From assembly GCA_022563275.1 (NCBI GenBank), contig JADFNR010000110.1, positions 1 to 11,233 on the forward strand: a DNA stretch of 11,233 nt. Direction: 5' to 3'. This DNA is from Chloroflexota bacterium (lineage in GTDB: Bacteria > Chloroflexota > Dehalococcoidia > UBA3495). Below are positions 1 through 6,544 of this stretch, in pieces. The notes under the pieces are model-generated. The model was not told the origin of the DNA. It searched no databases and saw only the letters and a list, made by a program, of their open reading frames with translations. Every line of letters starts with the position of its first letter. The stretch's first letter is position 1. The position numbers and the translations under genes were made by a program.

Positions 1-1
1 G

Positions 2-922
2 GCCACTCAGGCGCAGTTGGGTTCGTTCTTGACGGCGCTGCGGCTCAAGGGCGAGAGCACCGAGGAGATTGCCGGCATGGCTACTATCATGCGTGAGTTC
101 GCCCTGCCGGTGAATGTGGACGGCATGCTGGTGGACTCGGTGGGCACCGGCGGAGATGGCCTAAATACGTTTAATATCTCGACGGCGGCGGCCTTCGTCG
201 CGGCGGGGGCCGGGTTAAAGGTTGCCAAACACGGCAACCGGGCCGCCTCGAGCACTTGCGGCAGCGCCGACCTGCTGGAAGAACTGGGTGTGAAAATCGA
301 GCTTTCACCCGAGGGCGTGGAGCGTTGCATCAATGAAAGCGGCATCGGGTTCATGTTCGCCCAGGCGTTCCATCCCTCCATGCGCCACGCCGGACCGGTA
401 CGCCGGGAGATAGGCATCCGCACCGTGTTTAACATTCTGGGGCCGTTGACCAACCCGGCTGGAGCGCAATCGATGCTGGTGGGTGTCGCATTCCCGGAGT
501 TGAGCGAGCAGATGGCGGCGGTCTTGAACCTGCTGGGCACCCATCATTCGATGATCGTCCACGGCGACGGCGGCCTGGACGAGATGACGCTCTCCGGCGA
601 CACGTCGGTGTGGGAGGTTGCAGGGGGGAAGGTGAGCAACTGGACGCTCTCGGTGGCCGACACCGGTCTGCCGGTCACACCCATCGAGGCAATCCGTGGC
701 GGTGATAGGGAGGCCAACGCCAAGACCATGCGGGAGCTGTTGGACGGCGCCGGCGGCCCGGTACGCGACTACGTGCTGCTGAACAGCGCCGGTGTTCTGC
801 TGGTGGGAGACCTGGTCTCCAACATTCGCGACGGTGTCCAACTGGCCGCCCAGGCCATCGACAGCGGCGCGGCCAAAGACCGGATGGAGTCCATGATCGA
901 GGTCAGCCAGGCGGGGGCCTGA
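2..922 (+). CDS. trpD: Anthranilate phosphoribosyltransferase, 5' end cut by window edge
   Basis: TrpD transfers the phosphoribosyl group of PRPP to anthranilate, the second step of the tryptophan branch, in the cytoplasm. The reading frame is open from base 2. The in-frame TTG at 17 lies inside the conserved N-terminal helix (ATQAQLGSFLTALRLKGES), so it is not the start, and some 25-40 residues are missing. Family signatures seen in order: the PRPP-binding loop DSVGTGGDGLNTFNIST (GTGGDG at 143-160), KHGNRAASS with CGSADLLEELGV (about 232-294), the HPSMRHAGPVRREIGIRT stretch (about 370-420), NILGPLTNPAG, and a late DEMTLSG. These are the substrate-binding segments of the family and none is disturbed. 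The gene ends with TGA at 920-922, 6 nt before the next ATG. An upstream trpE/trpG is expected by operon logic but not seen. The assignment is secure. Confidence 0.97.
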   Translation, partial: ATQAQLGSFLTALRLKGESTEEIAGMATIMREFALPVNVDGMLVDSVGTGGDGLNTFNISTAAAFVAAGAGLKVAKHGNRAASSTCGSADLLEELGVKIELSPEGVERCINESGIGFMFAQAFHPSMRHAGPVRREIGIRTVFNILGPLTNPAGAQSMLVGVAFPELSEQMAAVLNLLGTHHSMIVHGDGGLDEMTLSGDTSVWEVAGGKVSNWTLSVADTGLPVTPIEAIRGGDREANAKTMRELLDGAGGPVRDYVLLNSAGVLLVGDLVSNIRDGVQLAAQAIDSGAAKDRMESMIEVSQAGA

Positions 923-928
923 AGGATC

Positions 929-1183
929 ATGAAACCCTTGAGGTTCACACAGCACGCTCTGGAGAAGATCGAGCTTCTGCGCCGGTGGGGATTCCCTTTT
1001 GACCAAGAGAGAATCATTGACCAAATGGCGGTTCCTCACACTGTGTCATCTGGGTATCGAGGGCGTTTTGCAGCCAGCTTACAACTGGATGAAGACCATA
1101 TCTTGCCGGTAGTATATGAGGAGAATGGTGAAGTGGTTGTTATCACCATTTATCCAGCGCGGCAGGGTCGTTATGAAGATTAA
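929..1183 (+). CDS. Small DUF4258-like protein, possible toxin-type partner
   Basis: This 84-residue protein resembles the DUF4258 family by eye. It has an N-terminal FTQHALEKIELL helix (family pattern: His, Ala, then basic and hydrophobic residues), a central variable strand region, and a C-terminal beta hairpin ending VVVITIYPARQGRYED, which matches the usual ...TVYP...RY ending. No signal peptide or membrane segment is visible. It starts 6 nt after trpD. AAGGA (922-926) is only 2 nt from the ATG, which is close for a Shine-Dalgarno, so coupling to trpD translation is likely. Its stop lies 11 nt inside the next small gene. DUF4258 proteins are small and often suspected of being toxin-like, but the biochemical role is not established. 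Calling it a toxin here is inference from size, pairing and family resemblance. It has no obvious role in tryptophan synthesis. The DNA is visibly more AT-rich than the trp genes around it. Confidence 0.8.
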   Translation: MKPLRFTQHALEKIELLRRWGFPFDQERIIDQMAVPHTVSSGYRGRFAASLQLDEDHILPVVYEENGEVVVITIYPARQGRYED

Positions 1184-1379
1184 ATATAACCGGGAAGTCG
1201 ATATTTTGAGCATCATGGTATCCGAGACACCAGCGGACCATGCAGAGGAATCTGACGGCATAATCACCCATTTCAGCGCTGCTGGAATTCCAGTGATGTT
1301 TGAGATACAAGGTGGCCGAGAATTTCTTCTAAGTCCAATCACTAGCCTTGTTAACGAAGAAGAAGTTAGACTCCCTTAA
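1173..1379 (+). CDS. Small DUF2283-family protein, possible antitoxin-type partner
   Basis: This 68-residue protein fits DUF2283. It opens with MKIKYNREVDILSIMVSE (family pattern: M-K-hydrophobic-x-Y-D-x-x-x-D-x-L-x-I), followed by an acidic segment (ADHAEESDGIITHF) and a short strand pair (AGIPVMFEIQGGREF). I chose the ATG at 1173 because family homology begins exactly there. The frame is open upstream to an ATG at 1116, but those extra 19 residues lie inside the preceding gene and do not look conserved. An AGGG at 1164-1167 sits 5 nt upstream as a possible ribosome site. The start overlaps the DUF4258 gene by 11 nt, so the pair is translationally coupled, and the stop lies 2 nt before trpC. 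DUF2283 has no firmly known function. The antitoxin reading is inferred from the overlapping pair architecture. A GC count of 1321-1380 gives 22 of 60, against 43 of 60 in 1501-1560 of trpC. Confidence 0.8.
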   Translation: MKIKYNREVDILSIMVSETPADHAEESDGIITHFSAAGIPVMFEIQGGREFLLSPITSLVNEEEVRLP

Positions 1380-1381
1380 CC

Positions 1382-2182
1382 ATGCCAAATATCCTCGATG
1401 AAATAGTCGCCGCCAAGCGTGTTGAGCTGGCCGAGAGCAAGACTCAGGTCTCTTTGGCCGACCTGGAGACTGCCGCCGCCAGCCAACCACGGCCCCTGAA
1501 CCTGTCGGGGGCGCTGCTGGGTGGCGGGGTGCGGTTGATCGCCGAGGTCAAGAAGGCGTCGCCCTCCCGGGGGCTGCTGATGCCTGACTTCGACCACCTG
1601 AAGCTCGCCGAGACCTACGCCGGCAACGGGGCCGCCGCCATCTCATGCCTCACCGACCCTCGGTTCCAGGGTGAACTGGCCCATCTGCGGCAGATCAAAG
1701 AGACTGGGGCTTCCCAGCGTGCGCCGGTTATCCGCAAAGACTTCATCTTTGATCCCTACCAGATCATTGAAACTAGGGCGGCTGGGGCCGACGCGCTGCT
1801 GCTCATCGTAGCCATCCTTGAGCCAGCCCAATTGAAGGAACTGCTGGCTGCCGCCCAGGAACACTGGATGCAGTGTCTGGTGGAGGTCCACGACGAAGAT
1901 GAGCTAGGGACTGCGGTAGAGGCAGGTGCGGAGATCATCGGCATCAATAACCGGGACTTGCGCACCTTTACCACCGACTTGACCGTTACTGAACGCCTGG
2001 CCCCGCTGGTGCCCAGAGGCAAGCAGATCGTCAGCGAAAGCGGCATCTTCACCCGCGAGCATCTGAGTCAAATGAGTCAATTTAGAGTCAACGCCGTGCT
2101 GGTGGGCGAGGCGTTGGTGACCGCCACGGATGTCGCCGAAAAGGTTCGTGAGTTGAGCGGGCAGAAAGCGCCGGCGGCATGA
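1382..2182 (+). CDS. trpC: Indole-3-glycerol-phosphate synthase
   Basis: TrpC converts carboxyphenylamino-deoxyribulose phosphate to indole-3-glycerol phosphate by ring closure and decarboxylation. The 266-residue protein has the normal length for a stand-alone single-domain enzyme and is not fused to TrpF. Expected catalytic and substrate residues are present on the (beta/alpha)8 barrel: E55 and K57 in AEVKKASPSRG, K119 in RKDFIFDPYQI, E168 in CLVEVHDEDEL, N189 in GINNRDLRTF, and S220 in VSESGI with the phosphate-binding end VLVGEALV. One feature departs from what I remember of the family. The loop usually reading LTDxxFFxG or LTDxxYFxG is LTDPRFQG here, one residue shorter. The start is the ATG 2 nt after the DUF2283 stop. 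No good Shine-Dalgarno is visible, so translation probably depends on coupling to that small gene. The 3' end overlaps trpF by ATGA. Confidence 0.97.
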   Translation: MPNILDEIVAAKRVELAESKTQVSLADLETAAASQPRPLNLSGALLGGGVRLIAEVKKASPSRGLLMPDFDHLKLAETYAGNGAAAISCLTDPRFQGELAHLRQIKETGASQRAPVIRKDFIFDPYQIIETRAAGADALLLIVAILEPAQLKELLAAAQEHWMQCLVEVHDEDELGTAVEAGAEIIGINNRDLRTFTTDLTVTERLAPLVPRGKQIVSESGIFTREHLSQMSQFRVNAVLVGEALVTATDVAEKVRELSGQKAPAA

Positions 2183-2862
2183 CCGTGACTACCCAAGAAT
2201 TAATGGTCAAGATCTGCGGAATCCGCGCCTTGGACGACGCTCTGGCCGCCGCTGAAGCAGGTGCTGATTTCATCGGCATGGTGTTCGTCCCTGAGCGGCA
2301 CCGTAGAATCACTCCACAAGAGGCCAAAGTCATCATCGACGGAGTCAGAAACTCTGGCGGCCCAGCGCCCCGTATCGTCGGTCTCTTTGCTGACCAGTTG
2401 CTGGATGAGGTTAACGCGGTAGTTGAGTACGCCGGACTGGACTTGGCCCAACTCTGCGGCAAGGAGACCGTTGAATACGCCGGTCAAGTTAGCTGCGGCG
2501 TGATCAAAGTGGTGCACGTGGCGGACTCCGCCACGGCAACGGATGATGCCGGGACCGGCGCACGGGTGAAAGATTTCAGCGGGGTGGGGCATCTGGTGAC
2601 ACTGGATAGATATGTCGAGGGTGTACAAGGCGGCACCGGAAAGGGGTTCGACTGGGGTGTGGCCGCTTCCCTGTCCCGGGCGGGTCATCCCTTCTTGCTG
2701 GCCGGCGGTCTTACTCCAGAAAACGTGTCCGAAGCTATAGCCACGGTTAGGCCCTGGGGTGTGGACGTCTCCAGCGGCGTGGAAACAGACGGCAACAAGG
2801 ACCATGCCAAAATCCGCGATTTCATGAGCAACGCCAGAGCCGCCGCCGCCAAGATGGCTTAA
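2179..2862 (+). CDS. trpF: Phosphoribosylanthranilate isomerase
   Basis: TrpF performs the Amadori rearrangement of N-(5-phosphoribosyl)anthranilate that feeds TrpC. Its 227 residues carry the catalytic pair: the general base Cys13 in VKICGI and the general acid Asp143 in TLDRYVEG, followed by GGTGKGFDW (151-159) and the phosphate-binding [10 protein letters not shown] and VDVSSGVET near the C terminus. The ATG at 2179 overlaps the trpC stop (ATGA), which favours it as the start. A second ATG at 2203, directly before VKICGI, would give the more usual N terminus and cannot be excluded. Two motifs are variant: QLCG (Cys93) where the family usually has QLHG, and FVPERHRR where a serine-proline pair usually precedes the arginine. 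I believe such variants occur in Chloroflexota but could not check. There is no sign of damage and I expect an active enzyme. Confidence 0.95.
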   Translation: MTVTTQELMVKICGIRALDDALAAAEAGADFIGMVFVPERHRRITPQEAKVIIDGVRNSGGPAPRIVGLFADQLLDEVNAVVEYAGLDLAQLCGKETVEYAGQVSCGVIKVVHVADSATATDDAGTGARVKDFSGVGHLVTLDRYVEGVQGGTGKGFDWGVAASLSRAGHPFLLAGGLTPENVSEAIATVRPWGVDVSSGVETDGNKDHAKIRDFMSNARAAAAKMA

Positions 2863-2881
2863 CGGAGCAAAGGAAAACACA

Positions 2882-4096
2882 ATGCCAGATGAAAACGCGG
2901 CGAGCCTCCGCTTTCCCGACGACCGGGGCCGGTTCGGCGACTTTGGGGGGAAATTCATCCCCGAAACCCTGATGGCCGCCGTGGCCGAGTTGGAGGACGC
3001 CTACCTTAAGGCCAAAGAGGACGATGAATTTCAAGAACGGCTTTCCCTCCTGCTCCACACCTACGCCGGGCGGCCCACCGCGCTCTATTTCGCCGAGAAC
3101 CTGACCCGCCACTGCGGCGGGGCCAAGATATACCTCAAGCGGGAGGACCTGGCCCATACCGGAGCCCACAAGATAAACAACGCCCTGGGTCAGGCGCTGT
3201 TGGCCCAGCATATGGGCAAGAAGCGAATCATCGCTGAGACCGGGGCCGGACAGCACGGCGTGGCCGCCGCCACCGCCTGCGCCATGCTCGGTCTGGAATG
3301 TATCGTCTACATGGGGAGCGAGGACATACAACGCCAGTCGCTGAACGTCTTCCGCATGAAGCTGTTGGAGGCCGAAGTCGTGCCCGTTGACTCCGGCACC
3401 CGCACCCTGAAAGACGCCATCAACGAGGCCATACGCGACTGGGTGACCAACGTGGAGACCACCCATTATCTGATCGGCAGCGTGGTCGGCCCGCACCCGT
3501 ATCCGGTCATGGTGCGAGACTTTCAGACTGTAATTGGCCGCGAGGCCAGGGCCCAGTTGCTGGAAGCTGAAGGCCGCCTGCCGGACTACGTGCTGGCCTG
3601 CGTCGGCGGCGGCAGCAACTCCATCGGCATATTTCATCCCTTCGTGCCGGATGAAGATGTGCGGCTGATTGGATTGGAGGCGGGCGGCGAAGGGGTCGGC
3701 ACCGGCAAGCACTCGGCCACCCTCACCGCCGGACGCCCTGGCGTGCTGCACGGCGCCATGTCCTATCTGCTGCAGGATGAGCACGGGCAGGTGCAGGAGA
3801 CCCACAGCATCTCGGCGGGGCTGGACTATCCCGGAGTGGGTCCCGAGCACAGCTACCTGAAGGACTCCGGACGGGCCGAGTACCGGGAGGTCAACGACGC
3901 CCAGGCCCTGGAGGCGTTCCATCTGCTCTGCCGTACCGAGGGCATCATCCCGGCGCTGGAGTCATCCCACGCGGTATTCGCCGCCGTGGAGCTGGCGAAA
4001 AAGCTGACGCCGGACCAGATAATCTTGGTCTGCCTCAGCGGCCGGGGCGACAAAGACATCGACATCGTCGCCAAGGCGTCGGGAATCCAGATCTAG
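2882..4096 (+). CDS. trpB: Tryptophan synthase beta subunit (TrpB1 type)
   Basis: TrpB is the PLP enzyme that condenses indole with L-serine. The 404-residue protein is of the short TrpB1 type. It starts with the typical [15 protein letters not shown] and has the PLP lysine K97 in [13 protein letters not shown], the catalytic glutamate E119 in AETGAGQHG, the phosphate-binding GGGSNSIG near residue 242, GLEAGGEG, and a C-terminal LSGRGDKDI. The motif normally read EDLNHTGAHK is [10 protein letters not shown] here, a mild change. AAAGGA at 2869-2874, 7 nt before the ATG, is the best Shine-Dalgarno in the operon. The gap to trpF is 19 nt. TrpB1 normally works as an alpha2-beta2 complex with TrpA, which supplies indole through a tunnel. 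No trpA follows; the next gene is an SDR after a 163-nt gap. TrpA is presumably encoded elsewhere. Confidence 0.97.
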   Translation: MPDENAASLRFPDDRGRFGDFGGKFIPETLMAAVAELEDAYLKAKEDDEFQERLSLLLHTYAGRPTALYFAENLTRHCGGAKIYLKREDLAHTGAHKINNALGQALLAQHMGKKRIIAETGAGQHGVAAATACAMLGLECIVYMGSEDIQRQSLNVFRMKLLEAEVVPVDSGTRTLKDAINEAIRDWVTNVETTHYLIGSVVGPHPYPVMVRDFQTVIGREARAQLLEAEGRLPDYVLACVGGGSNSIGIFHPFVPDEDVRLIGLEAGGEGVGTGKHSATLTAGRPGVLHGAMSYLLQDEHGQVQETHSISAGLDYPGVGPEHSYLKDSGRAEYREVNDAQALEAFHLLCRTEGIIPALESSHAVFAAVELAKKLTPDQIILVCLSGRGDKDIDIVAKASGIQI

Positions 4097-4150
4097 GCGG
4101 AGCTTCCACCGCGTTCGCCGGTCCTGCCTAAAGCAGCGCCAGATGCGGTC

Positions 4151-4165
4151 CAGGGGAAATCCCTG
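4151..4165. promoter_or_regulatory. Short dyad next to the -10 element, possible operator
   Basis: CAGGG-GAAAT-CCCTG is a perfect 5-bp inverted repeat with a 5-nt centre, ending immediately before the extended -10 element. Its position over the spacer and -35 side would suit a repressor or activator site. A 5-bp dyad can arise by chance, so this is weak. Confidence 0.25.
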
Positions 4166-4174
4166 TGCTACAAT
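4166..4174 (+). promoter_or_regulatory. Candidate extended -10 promoter for the SDR gene
   Basis: TGC followed by TACAAT (hexamer 4169-4174) matches an extended -10 element TGnTATAAT with one mismatch in the hexamer. No recognisable TTGACA lies 16-18 nt upstream, as can be the case for extended -10 promoters. Transcription would begin near 4181, giving a leader of about 80 nt. This is the only promoter-like sequence I find in the gap. It is a motif match only. Confidence 0.4.
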
Positions 4175-4186
4175 GATTGCCGATTC

Positions 4187-4215
4187 GCCAGAGCCTTTTC
4201 TGAGCGTACTCTGGC
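4187..4215 (+). promoter_or_regulatory. Hairpin in the 5' leader of the SDR transcript
   Basis: GCCAGAG (4187-4193) pairs perfectly with CTCTGGC (4209-4215) across a 15-nt loop. It lies just downstream of the expected transcription start and about 30 nt before the ribosome site. It is not followed by a T tract, so it is not an intrinsic terminator. It could stabilise the mRNA 5' end or be a DNA binding site. No known riboswitch structure was recognised. Confidence 0.25.
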
Positions 4216-4259
4216 TCGACCTAGCTTTGATTTCTGTCTAAGAATCAGGAGAAAACACC

Positions 4260-5057
4260 ATGGATTTGGGTCTTGAAGGCAAAGTGGCGATCATCACTGG
4301 TGGCAGTGACGGGATCGGGAAAGCGGCGGCTTTGAGCATGGCTAAAGAGGGGGCCAACGTTGTGATCGTGGCCCGCCGGCAGGAAGTCCTAGACCAGGCG
4401 GTCCAGGATATCAAGACCGCGACCGAGGGTTCGGTGGTCCCGCTTTCGTTGGATATCACGACGGACGGCGCTGCTCAGAAGATGATCAAAACCGCACTGG
4501 ACAATTTTGGGCGCGTTGACATCGTCGTCAATAACGCCGGCTCGTCCATGGCCAAGCCCTTTGAGGACGTCAGCAAAGAAGACTGGCAATCCGACTTCGA
4601 GTTGAAGGTTTGGGCAGCGGTCCGGTTGATGCAAGAAGGCATCGTTGAGATGCGGAAGGTCGGTGGCGGCCGGATCATCAATGTGACCAACCTGGGCGGC
4701 CGGACCCCTGGCCCAGCCTCCATGCCCACCTCCATCTCCCGTGCCGCGGGGATCGCCATCACCAAGGGCCTTTCCAAGGACCTGGCCAAAGAAAATATCC
4801 TAGTGACCACTGTTTGCATCGGGCTGGTCAAGAGCGGCCAGCACCAGCGCCGGTATGACGCCCGTCTCGAGAAGGAACCCAACTTGACTCTTGATACTTT
4901 CTACGCCGAACTGGCGGAAGCCCGCTCCGTGCCCATCGGCCGTGTGGCCGAGCCTGAAGAAGCCGGCGACGTCATCGCTTTCTTGGCCTCGGCGAGGGCC
5001 AGCTACCTGACCGGCATCGCGGTGAACCTTGACGGCGGCGTTTCCGCAGTCGTTTAG
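4260..5057 (+). CDS. SDR-family protein lacking the usual catalytic tetrad
   Basis: This is a 265-residue Rossmann-fold protein of the short-chain dehydrogenase/reductase superfamily, probably cytoplasmic. The cofactor site is intact: TGGSDGIG (13-20), Arg39-Arg40 after strand 2 (suggesting NADPH preference), Asp65 in LDIT, and NNAG (91-94). The catalytic tetrad is not. Aligning by eye with classical enzymes such as FabG, Asn becomes Lys116 (ELKVWAA), Ser becomes Asn144 (NVTNLGG), Tyr becomes Thr157 and Lys becomes Arg161 (PTSISRAAG replaces YxxSKAA). The rest of the fold is normal, including the C-terminal FLASARASYLTGIAVNLDGG. I recall similar TSISRAAG proteins annotated as 3-oxoacyl-ACP reductases, so this seems a conserved subfamily rather than a broken gene. 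The substrate is unknown. The start ATG at 4260 has AGGAGA (4247-4252) 7 nt upstream. An aminotransferase gene follows after 73 nt. Confidence 0.88.
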   Translation: MDLGLEGKVAIITGGSDGIGKAAALSMAKEGANVVIVARRQEVLDQAVQDIKTATEGSVVPLSLDITTDGAAQKMIKTALDNFGRVDIVVNNAGSSMAKPFEDVSKEDWQSDFELKVWAAVRLMQEGIVEMRKVGGGRIINVTNLGGRTPGPASMPTSISRAAGIAITKGLSKDLAKENILVTTVCIGLVKSGQHQRRYDARLEKEPNLTLDTFYAELAEARSVPIGRVAEPEEAGDVIAFLASARASYLTGIAVNLDGGVSAVV

Positions 5058-5118
5058 CCCTCGCGTATTCCGGGCCGTAAACGGCTCAAATATCTAGGCA
5101 CGAGAAGGCCCATACAGC

Positions 5119-5125
5119 GGGAGGT
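5119..5125 (+). promoter_or_regulatory. Strong ribosome binding site that fixes a TTG start
   Basis: GGGAGGT lies 5 nt before the TTG at 5131. The nearest in-frame ATG (5146) would be 20 nt away from it, too far for normal initiation. The site therefore supports TTG as the true start of the aminotransferase. Confidence 0.7.
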
Positions 5126-5130
5126 CATAC

Positions 5131-6324
5131 TTGACTAGCTCCTACATGAACGAATTGCAGGCGCCCCAGAGAGTGTTGCTGGGACCCGGACCAAGCACCG
5201 TCCATCCCCGGGTGCTGCAGGCGATGGCCAACCCCGTGATGGGGCACTTGGACCCGGCGTTTTTTCGCGTGATGGACGATGTGTGCGAGATGCTGCGCGA
5301 GGTTTTCCACACCAACAACTCCATGACCCTGCCAATCTCGTCCACCGGCACCGGCGCCATGGAGACAGCCTGCGCCAACATCATCGAGCCGGGCGACTCC
5401 GTGCTCATCTGCAGGAACGGTTACTTCGGCGCCCGCTTGGGGGACATCGCGGAACGCTGCGGGGCCACCGTGCACCTGATGGACACCCCCTGGGGCAAAG
5501 CCGTGGACCCCCAGATGCTGCGGGACGAACTCAAGAAGCATTCGGGTCTAAAGGCCGTGGGCGTGGTCCACGCCGAGACATCCACCGGTGTGTTGAGCAC
5601 GGTGAAAGAACTGGTCGAGGTGATCCACGAGCACGGCGCGCTGGCCATAGTGGACGCGGTAACGTCTCTGGGCGGACATGAAGTGAGGATGGACGACTGG
5701 GGGATCGACGTTTGTTACAGCGCGACCCAGAAGTGTTTGGGCGCCCCTCCGGGACTGGCCCCCATCAGCCTCAGCCCCGCGGCCATGGACATCGTTAGCA
5801 ACCGGCCGACCAAGGTCCAGAGCTTCTACTTCAACCTCAAAGACCTGGAGGCTTACTGGAACCAGACCAGGGCCTACCACCACACCTCGCCCATCAACAT
5901 GACCTATGCCCTGCGGGAGGCCCTGCGCATGATGATGGAGGAGGGCTTGGAAAACCGGATCCAACGGCATGCCAGGGTGGCGGCGGGCCTTCGCGCCGGC
6001 GTTGAAGCCCTGGGAATGAGTCTATTGGCCGAGGAAGGACACCGCCTGAACCCGCTGACGACAATCTCGATCCCGGAGGGCATCGAAGACGCCAAGGTCC
6101 GGCGGACGTTGCTGAACGACTACGACATCGAGATCGGCGGCGGCCTGGGGGAGTTCGCCGGCAAGGCCTGGCGCATCGGCCTGATGGGCGAGTCGGCCCG
6201 GGAGAAGAACGTGTTCGCGCTGCTTTCAGCCCTGGAGACCATCCTGTCTAAAGAAGGCTACGAAGTGGCCTTTGGCGCCAGCCTGTCGGCGGCCCAACGG
6301 GCCATTGCGACGTTCGACGATTAG
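5131..6324 (+). CDS. Class V aminotransferase, alanine/serine-glyoxylate type
   Basis: This 397-residue PLP enzyme is of fold type I, class V, close in pattern to alanine-glyoxylate and serine-glyoxylate (or serine-pyruvate) aminotransferases. Seen in order: LLGPGPSTVHPRVLQAM (residues 16-32) with GHLDPAF, the cofactor segment SSTGTGAMETA (70-80), HAETSTGV (147-154), the PLP-nitrogen aspartate D175 in VDAVTSLGG, the Schiff-base lysine K201 in SATQKCLGAPPG, and the carboxylate-binding R348 in WRIGLMG. Length and motifs match human AGXT-type enzymes without gaps. Substrate specificity cannot be read from sequence; related enzymes act on alanine, serine, glyoxylate or pyruvate. The start is a TTG, chosen for its strong Shine-Dalgarno. 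The gene lies 73 nt after the SDR gene and may share its transcript. A hairpin terminator follows 25 nt after the stop. Confidence 0.93.
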   Translation: MTSSYMNELQAPQRVLLGPGPSTVHPRVLQAMANPVMGHLDPAFFRVMDDVCEMLREVFHTNNSMTLPISSTGTGAMETACANIIEPGDSVLICRNGYFGARLGDIAERCGATVHLMDTPWGKAVDPQMLRDELKKHSGLKAVGVVHAETSTGVLSTVKELVEVIHEHGALAIVDAVTSLGGHEVRMDDWGIDVCYSATQKCLGAPPGLAPISLSPAAMDIVSNRPTKVQSFYFNLKDLEAYWNQTRAYHHTSPINMTYALREALRMMMEEGLENRIQRHARVAAGLRAGVEALGMSLLAEEGHRLNPLTTISIPEGIEDAKVRRTLLNDYDIEIGGGLGEFAGKAWRIGLMGESAREKNVFALLSALETILSKEGYEVAFGASLSAAQRAIATFDD

Positions 6325-6349
6325 GTAGACGGGCAGTATCACGCAGAAG

Positions 6350-6390
6350 AAAAGAGAAGGGCCGGGTTAACCTGGCCCTTCTCTTTTTTT
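6350..6390. terminator. Strong, probably bidirectional intrinsic terminator
   Basis: A 14-nt arm AAAAGAGAAGGGCC (6350-6363) pairs perfectly with GGCCCTTCTCTTTT (6374-6387). The 10-nt centre GGGTTAACCT can itself fold back (GGTTAACC). On the plus strand the hairpin runs into seven T (6384-6390), ending the SDR-aminotransferase unit. Read on the minus strand, the exit side is TTTTCTTCT, so it can also stop transcripts coming from the convergent hydrolase gene. Confidence 0.9.
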
Positions 6391-6397
6391 GCCTTCG

Positions 6398-6413
6398 GTC
6401 ATTCCGGCGAAAG
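6398..6413 (+). repeat. Repeat A, truncated copy
   Basis: GTCATTCCGGCGAAAG matches 15 of 16 positions of the left half of the full repeat A at 6576-6591 (GTCATTCCTGCGAAAG). Homology stops at the centre of the palindrome, so this is a half element. Confidence 0.6.
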
Positions 6414-6424
6414 ACAGTGGGGTG

Positions 6425-6449
6425 GCGTAGGTGCCGGTTTTTAACCGGC
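6425..6449 (+). repeat. Hairpin repeat B, plus orientation
   Basis: A 25-nt unit: GCGTAGGT followed by the hairpin GCCGGTT-TTT-AACCGGC (6433-6449, 7-bp perfect stem). It matches the reverse complement of 6545-6569 at 21 of 25 positions. Confidence 0.75.
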
Positions 6450-6544
6450 CCTGTTGCGGGGAGGACAAATCCGTCAATTGATTCCAGGATTGCCTCGAAT
6501 AGTGGCACTGTCACGGGGTCCCGAATCGGTCTAACCGCGGCCAA

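Larger units (their letters stand above)
4097..4259. other. Intergenic region between trpB and the SDR gene
   Basis: These 163 nt hold no open reading frame of interest. There is no T-tract hairpin that would clearly end the trp transcript, so some read-through into the SDR gene is possible. The second half holds a candidate extended -10 promoter, a dyad overlapping its upstream side, and a leader hairpin, each listed separately. Confidence 0.6.

Noticed and set aside
2822..3922. Minus-strand open frame of 366 codons opposite trpB
   Set aside because: trpB is unmistakable on the plus strand. The antisense translation is low-complexity and shows no domain.
5072..5087. Dyad GGGCCGT-AA-ACGGCTC after the SDR gene, as a possible terminator
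   Set aside because: The loop would be only 2 nt and no T tract follows, so it does not look like an intrinsic terminator, and the next gene is close in the same direction.
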